Source: Ilumatobacteraceae bacterium
GTDB taxonomy: Bacteria; Actinomycetota; Acidimicrobiia; Acidimicrobiales; Ilumatobacteraceae
DNA: 5,544 nt
Direction of reading: 5' to 3'
Assembly (NCBI GenBank): GCA_025456105.1
Contig: JALOLG010000130.1
Span: forward strand, 1-5,544
Below, piece after piece: positions 5,479-5,544 of the stretch. Each line of letters starts with the position of its first letter. Within the stretch, counting starts at the first letter, position 1. A program made the position numbers and the translations under genes. The notes beneath the pieces are model-generated. The model searched no databases and was not told where the DNA came from. It worked only from the letters and a program-made list of their open reading frames with translations.

Positions 5479-5544
5479 ATGTGCCCGTTCTGCGAGATCG
5501 TCGAGGGCCGGGGCGAGGCGGAGGTGGTGCTCGCCACCGAGCAG
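5479..5544 (+). CDS. HIT-family (histidine triad) protein, N-terminus only
   Basis: Twenty-two codons run to the window edge. The opening MCPFCEIVEGRGEAEVV matches the start of HIT/HinT nucleotide-binding hydrolases, which begin with C-x-F-C-x-I-V and then a short variable turn leading to the first beta strand. Family members hydrolyse nucleoside phosphoramidates or dinucleotides. The HxHxHxx catalytic triad would lie about 60-80 residues downstream, outside the window, so the call rests on the N-terminal motif alone. It is transcribed divergently from phoH2, with 97 bp between the two start codons. Confidence 0.7.
   Translation, partial: MCPFCEIVEGRGEAEVVLATEQ

Noticed and set aside
5382..5537. 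52-codon N-terminal extension of PhoH2 to 5537
   Set aside because: It would overlap the divergent HIT gene and both promoter candidates; a ribosome site supports GTG 5381 and the PIN domain starts soon after it.

Overview
The window is very GC-rich, densely packed with genes, and looks like the chromosome of an actinobacterium. The evidence is a WhiB-family iron-sulfur regulator (a family restricted to Actinobacteria and their phages), a tandem pair of WYL-domain regulators matching PafB and PafC, a PIN-PhoH fusion (PhoH2), frequent GTG starts, and 4-bp GTGA stop/start overlaps. A deep-branching, Acidimicrobiia-like lineage is a guess from the gene style and cannot be settled from this window.

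Positions 1-2980 (plus strand) hold one tight operon. It contains the 3' part of a FadB2-type 3-hydroxybutyryl-CoA dehydrogenase, a stand-alone B12-binding small subunit of an acyl-CoA mutase, and then pafB and pafC. Every junction overlaps by 1-4 bp, so translation is probably coupled throughout. No promoter is visible inside, so the operon must start upstream of the window.

Positions 2965-3999 (minus strand) hold a whiB-like gene followed by a DEDDh (DnaQ/epsilon-type) 3'-5' exonuclease gene that runs head-on into pafC. The two converging genes overlap by 16 bp in a perfect hairpin that carries both stop codons. A recognisable promoter and a GC-rich, structured leader precede whiB.

Positions 4017-5381 (minus strand) encode PhoH2, a PIN-domain RNase fused to a PhoH ATPase/helicase. 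A short divergent intergenic region follows, then the first 22 codons of a HIT-family gene on the plus strand, cut by the window end.

Two themes share the window: acyl-CoA carbon metabolism, and nucleic-acid stress functions (PafBC DNA-damage activator, exonuclease, WhiB redox regulator, PhoH2). I see no mobile element, CRISPR array, tRNA or rRNA, and no gene-free stretch longer than about 130 bp. I do not see an obviously new system. The observations most worth checking are the dual-stop palindrome, the placement of pafBC in an acyl-CoA operon, and the structured whiB leader.
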